The position numbers and the translations under genes were made by a program. The notes below the pieces were generated by a model that saw only the letters and a list, made by a program, of their open reading frames with translations, searched no databases and had not been told where the DNA came from. Shown here piece by piece: positions 48,595 through 50,673 of a DNA stretch of 50,673 nt (positions within the stretch are counted from its first letter, which is position 1; every line of letters starts with the position of its first letter). Origin of the DNA: UBA5862 sp002408105 (GTDB lineage Bacteria > Pseudomonadota > Gammaproteobacteria > Pseudomonadales > UBA5862); NCBI GenBank assembly GCA_034189125.1, contig JAXHVB010000138.1, forward strand, positions 1 through 50,673, read 5' to 3'.

Positions 48595-50673
48595 CTAAAC
48601 ATCCAGGTTAGCGACCTTCAATGCGTTGGATTCGATGAACTCTCGACGGGGCTCCACCTGGTCCCCCATCAGGGTATTGAACATCTGGTCGCAGGCAACG
48701 GCGTCTTCAATGCTGACCTGCAGCAGGCGTCGGCTGTCAGGATCCATGGTGGTTTCCCACAACTGGTCTGGGTTCATTTCCCCGAGCCCCTTGTAGCGCT
48801 GCACACTGAGGCCGCGCCGTGCTTCTGCCAAGAGCCAGTCCAGTGCCTGTGCAAAGCCATTGATTGCTTGGGTGCGTTCGCCGCGGCGCACATAGGCACC
48901 CGCCTCAATCATGCCATGCAGCTTCTCGCCCAGCGCCGCAAAGGCCCGGTACTCTGAGGTTTCGAAAAAGTCGCGACCGAGTCGATAGCGTCGCGGAACC
49001 CCATGCAGGGTCCATTCGACCGTTGGGTTGAATTCGTGACGCTCGGGGTCTTCTTCCAGTTCCAGCGCCCAGCGCTGGCCTTGCACCTCGTGCTCAGCCA
49101 GCTGTGCTTGCACAGAATCCAGCCAGGCCTGGAGACCCTGCAGTACACCCAGCTGCTCGGCTTCAAGGCGCGGCGCATTGACCAAGGCCCAGAGCAATGG
49201 CTCTGGGTAAAGCCGCGAGAGCCGATGAATGCGCGCCTCCACGCCCTGGTATTCGGCGACCAAGGACTCCAGTGCCTGGTCTTGAATGGGCGGTGCCTCC
49301 GGATGGGTATAGAGGGCGGCCTTTTCCAGGGCCGCCTGGGTGAGGTGCCCACGCAAGGCCTCGTCGTCCTTCAGGTAGTATTCCTGTTTGCCTCGCTTCG
49401 CCTTGTACAGGGGCGGCTGGGCAATGTAGATGTGGCCGCGCTCAATCAAGGCGCCCATCTGGCGGAAGAAAAACGTCAAGAGCAGGGTTCGAATGTGGGA
49501 GCCGTCCACATCGGCGTCCGTCATGATGATAATGCGGTGGTAGCGCAGCTTTTCTGGGTTGAACTCGTCGACCCCAATTCCGCACCCGAGCGCTGTAATG
49601 AGGGTCCCGACCTCTTGCGAGGAGAGCATTTTGTCAAAACGGGCCTTTTCTACATTGAGGATTTTGCCTTTCAGGGGAAGAATGGCCTGAAACCGGCGAT
49701 CCCGCCCCTGTTTTGCCGAACCACCGGCAGAATCCCCCTCCACGAGAAAGAGCTCGGAGAGCGCAGGATCCTTTTCCTGGCAGTCGGCAAGCTTGCCCGG
49801 TAGACCGGCGATGTCGAGGGCACCTTTGCGGCGTGTCATTTCGCGGGCTTTGCGTGCCGCCTCCCGGGCACGCGCAGCGTCGGCGATCTTGCTGACGATG
49901 GCTTTGGCTTCCTGCGGGCGCTCCAACAGATACTCGGAGAAGGCCTGCCCCATTTCCTGCTCCACTGCAGCCTTTACCTCAGAAGAAACCAGCTTGTCCT
50001 TGGTTTGAGAGGAAAACTTGGGGTCTGGCACCTTGACCGATACCACCGCAGTGAGACCTTCTCGGGCGTCTTCGCCGGTCGTGCTGACCTTGATTTTTTT
50101 GGCCAACCCTTCGTGTTCGATGTAGGTGTTAAGGGTTCGTGTAAGGGCCCCGCGAAAGCCCGCGAGGTGTGTGCCACCGTCGCGCTGCGGAATGTTGTTG
50201 GTGTAGCAGTAAATGTTTTCCTGAAAGGAATCATTCCACTGCATGGCCACCTCAACTTCGAGCCCATCCTCTCGCTGGCGCGTGAAATGAAAGATCCCGT
50301 TCACCGGTTGTTTGGTTCGGTTGAGATACTCGACGAACGCCAGCAGCCCGCCCTCGTAGCGAAACGCCTCCTCCTCGCCGGACCGTTCATCCTTCAGTTG
50401 AATGCAAACCCCTGAGTTGAGGAACGACAGCTCCCGCAGACGTTTGGCCAACAGGTCGTAGTGAAACTGGATGTTATTAAAAGTGTCTGGAGAGGGAACA
50501 AAGTGGCACTCCGTACCGGATCGGTCGGTGTCTCCAACTGCCTGCAGTGGAGCGCTGGGGACACCATGCCGGTAATTTTGTTCCCACACCTTGCCTCCCC
50601 GCCGGATTCGAAGGCGCAAGTCGGAGGAAAGCGCATTGACCACCGAAACCCCGACGCCGTGCAGCCCGCCGGA
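48595..50673 (-). CDS. gyrB: DNA gyrase subunit B, lacking N-terminus (cut by window edge)
   Basis: ATPase and Toprim subunit of DNA gyrase. 692 residues are visible, from SGGLHGVGVSVVN at the end of the GHKL ATP lid to the C-terminus; about 110 N-terminal residues are outside. The transducer domain is followed by the Toprim motifs EGDSAGGSAKQGRDR, KILNVEKAR and TDADVDGSHIRTL. An insertion of about 170 residues after YYLKDDEAL is the Gram-negative-specific domain found in E. coli and pseudomonads. The end has QRYKGLGEMNP and MGDQVEPRR. The dnaA-dnaN-recF-gyrB operon and oriC probably lie just beyond the right edge. Confidence 0.98.
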   Translation of the reverse strand, partial: SGGLHGVGVSVVNALSSDLRLRIRRGGKVWEQNYRHGVPSAPLQAVGDTDRSGTECHFVPSPDTFNNIQFHYDLLAKRLRELSFLNSGVCIQLKDERSGEEEAFRYEGGLLAFVEYLNRTKQPVNGIFHFTRQREDGLEVEVAMQWNDSFQENIYCYTNNIPQRDGGTHLAGFRGALTRTLNTYIEHEGLAKKIKVSTTGEDAREGLTAVVSVKVPDPKFSSQTKDKLVSSEVKAAVEQEMGQAFSEYLLERPQEAKAIVSKIADAARAREAARKAREMTRRKGALDIAGLPGKLADCQEKDPALSELFLVEGDSAGGSAKQGRDRRFQAILPLKGKILNVEKARFDKMLSSQEVGTLITALGCGIGVDEFNPEKLRYHRIIIMTDADVDGSHIRTLLLTFFFRQMGALIERGHIYIAQPPLYKAKRGKQEYYLKDDEALRGHLTQAALEKAALYTHPEAPPIQDQALESLVAEYQGVEARIHRLSRLYPEPLLWALVNAPRLEAEQLGVLQGLQAWLDSVQAQLAEHEVQGQRWALELEEDPERHEFNPTVEWTLHGVPRRYRLGRDFFETSEYRAFAALGEKLHGMIEAGAYVRRGERTQAINGFAQALDWLLAEARRGLSVQRYKGLGEMNPDQLWETTMDPDSRRLLQVSIEDAVACDQMFNTLMGDQVEPRREFIESNALKVANLDV

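Noticed and set aside
1..50673. CRISPR array, insertion sequence or prophage
   Set aside because: No regularly spaced direct repeats, no transposase, integrase, recombinase or phage structural protein was seen on either strand.

Overview
The window looks like an origin-proximal piece of a GC-rich gammaproteobacterial chromosome. Three things point that way. The order dsbA, cytochrome c4, engB, polA, DUF2782, thrB is the arrangement known from Pseudomonas and relatives. So is dprA / LysM / def / fmt / rsmB / trkA, and so is glyQ / glyS / gmhB / plsC / gyrB. The GyrB C-terminal half also carries the extra domain typical of Gram-negative gammaproteobacteria. The species cannot be named from the sequence. 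Sucrose synthesis fits a halotolerant, methanotrophic or chemolithotrophic lineage, but that is only a suggestion.

Left part (1-10.7 kb, accessory). A divergent sucrose module: fructokinase and sucrose synthase (cut by the left edge) run leftward; a sugar-nucleotide transferase fused to a degenerate phosphomannomutase domain, a sucrose-phosphate phosphatase and a sucrose-phosphate-synthase-like glycosyltransferase run rightward. Together they could make sucrose from NDP-glucose and fructose-6-phosphate, and cleave it back to the same pools. An 80-residue protein of unknown function, a Ycf45/SpoIIIAA-like ATPase with an R3H motif and a GNAT-nitrilase fusion follow. The block ends at a tRNA-Gly(CCC) whose 3' end faces it.

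Middle (10.7-30 kb, core). On the minus strand lie a degenerate GGDEF protein, an endonuclease/exonuclease/phosphatase-family protein, dsbA and cytochrome c4. EngB then converges on polA, and the engB-polA gap holds a candidate small RNA in the position of Spot 42 / ErsA. DUF2782 and thrB follow, then egtB-egtD for ergothioneine. A long minus-strand aa3/caa3-type cytochrome oxidase cluster comes next (coxB, coxA, coxC, SURF1, a CX3C membrane protein, ctaA, ctaB, SCO), with a clear sigma-70 promoter in front of coxB. The usual cox11 (ctaG) gene is absent from it.

Right part (30-50.7 kb, core). YheV-like protein, prlC, aroE, hemF, tsaC, purE, dprA and a LysM protein are on the minus strand. Def, fmt, rsmB, trkA, trkH, a methyltransferase, glyQ, glyS, gmhB and plsC are on the plus strand. 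GyrB (minus, cut by the right edge) closes the window, so recF, dnaN, dnaA and oriC are expected a few kilobases beyond it.

Gene density is very high, with many 4-base start/stop overlaps and frequent GTG and TTG starts. No stretch over 300 bases lacks a gene; the longest gaps are 8868-9120, 37528-37758 and 2154-2367. I saw no insertion sequence, transposase, integrase, CRISPR array, rRNA or clear pseudogene.
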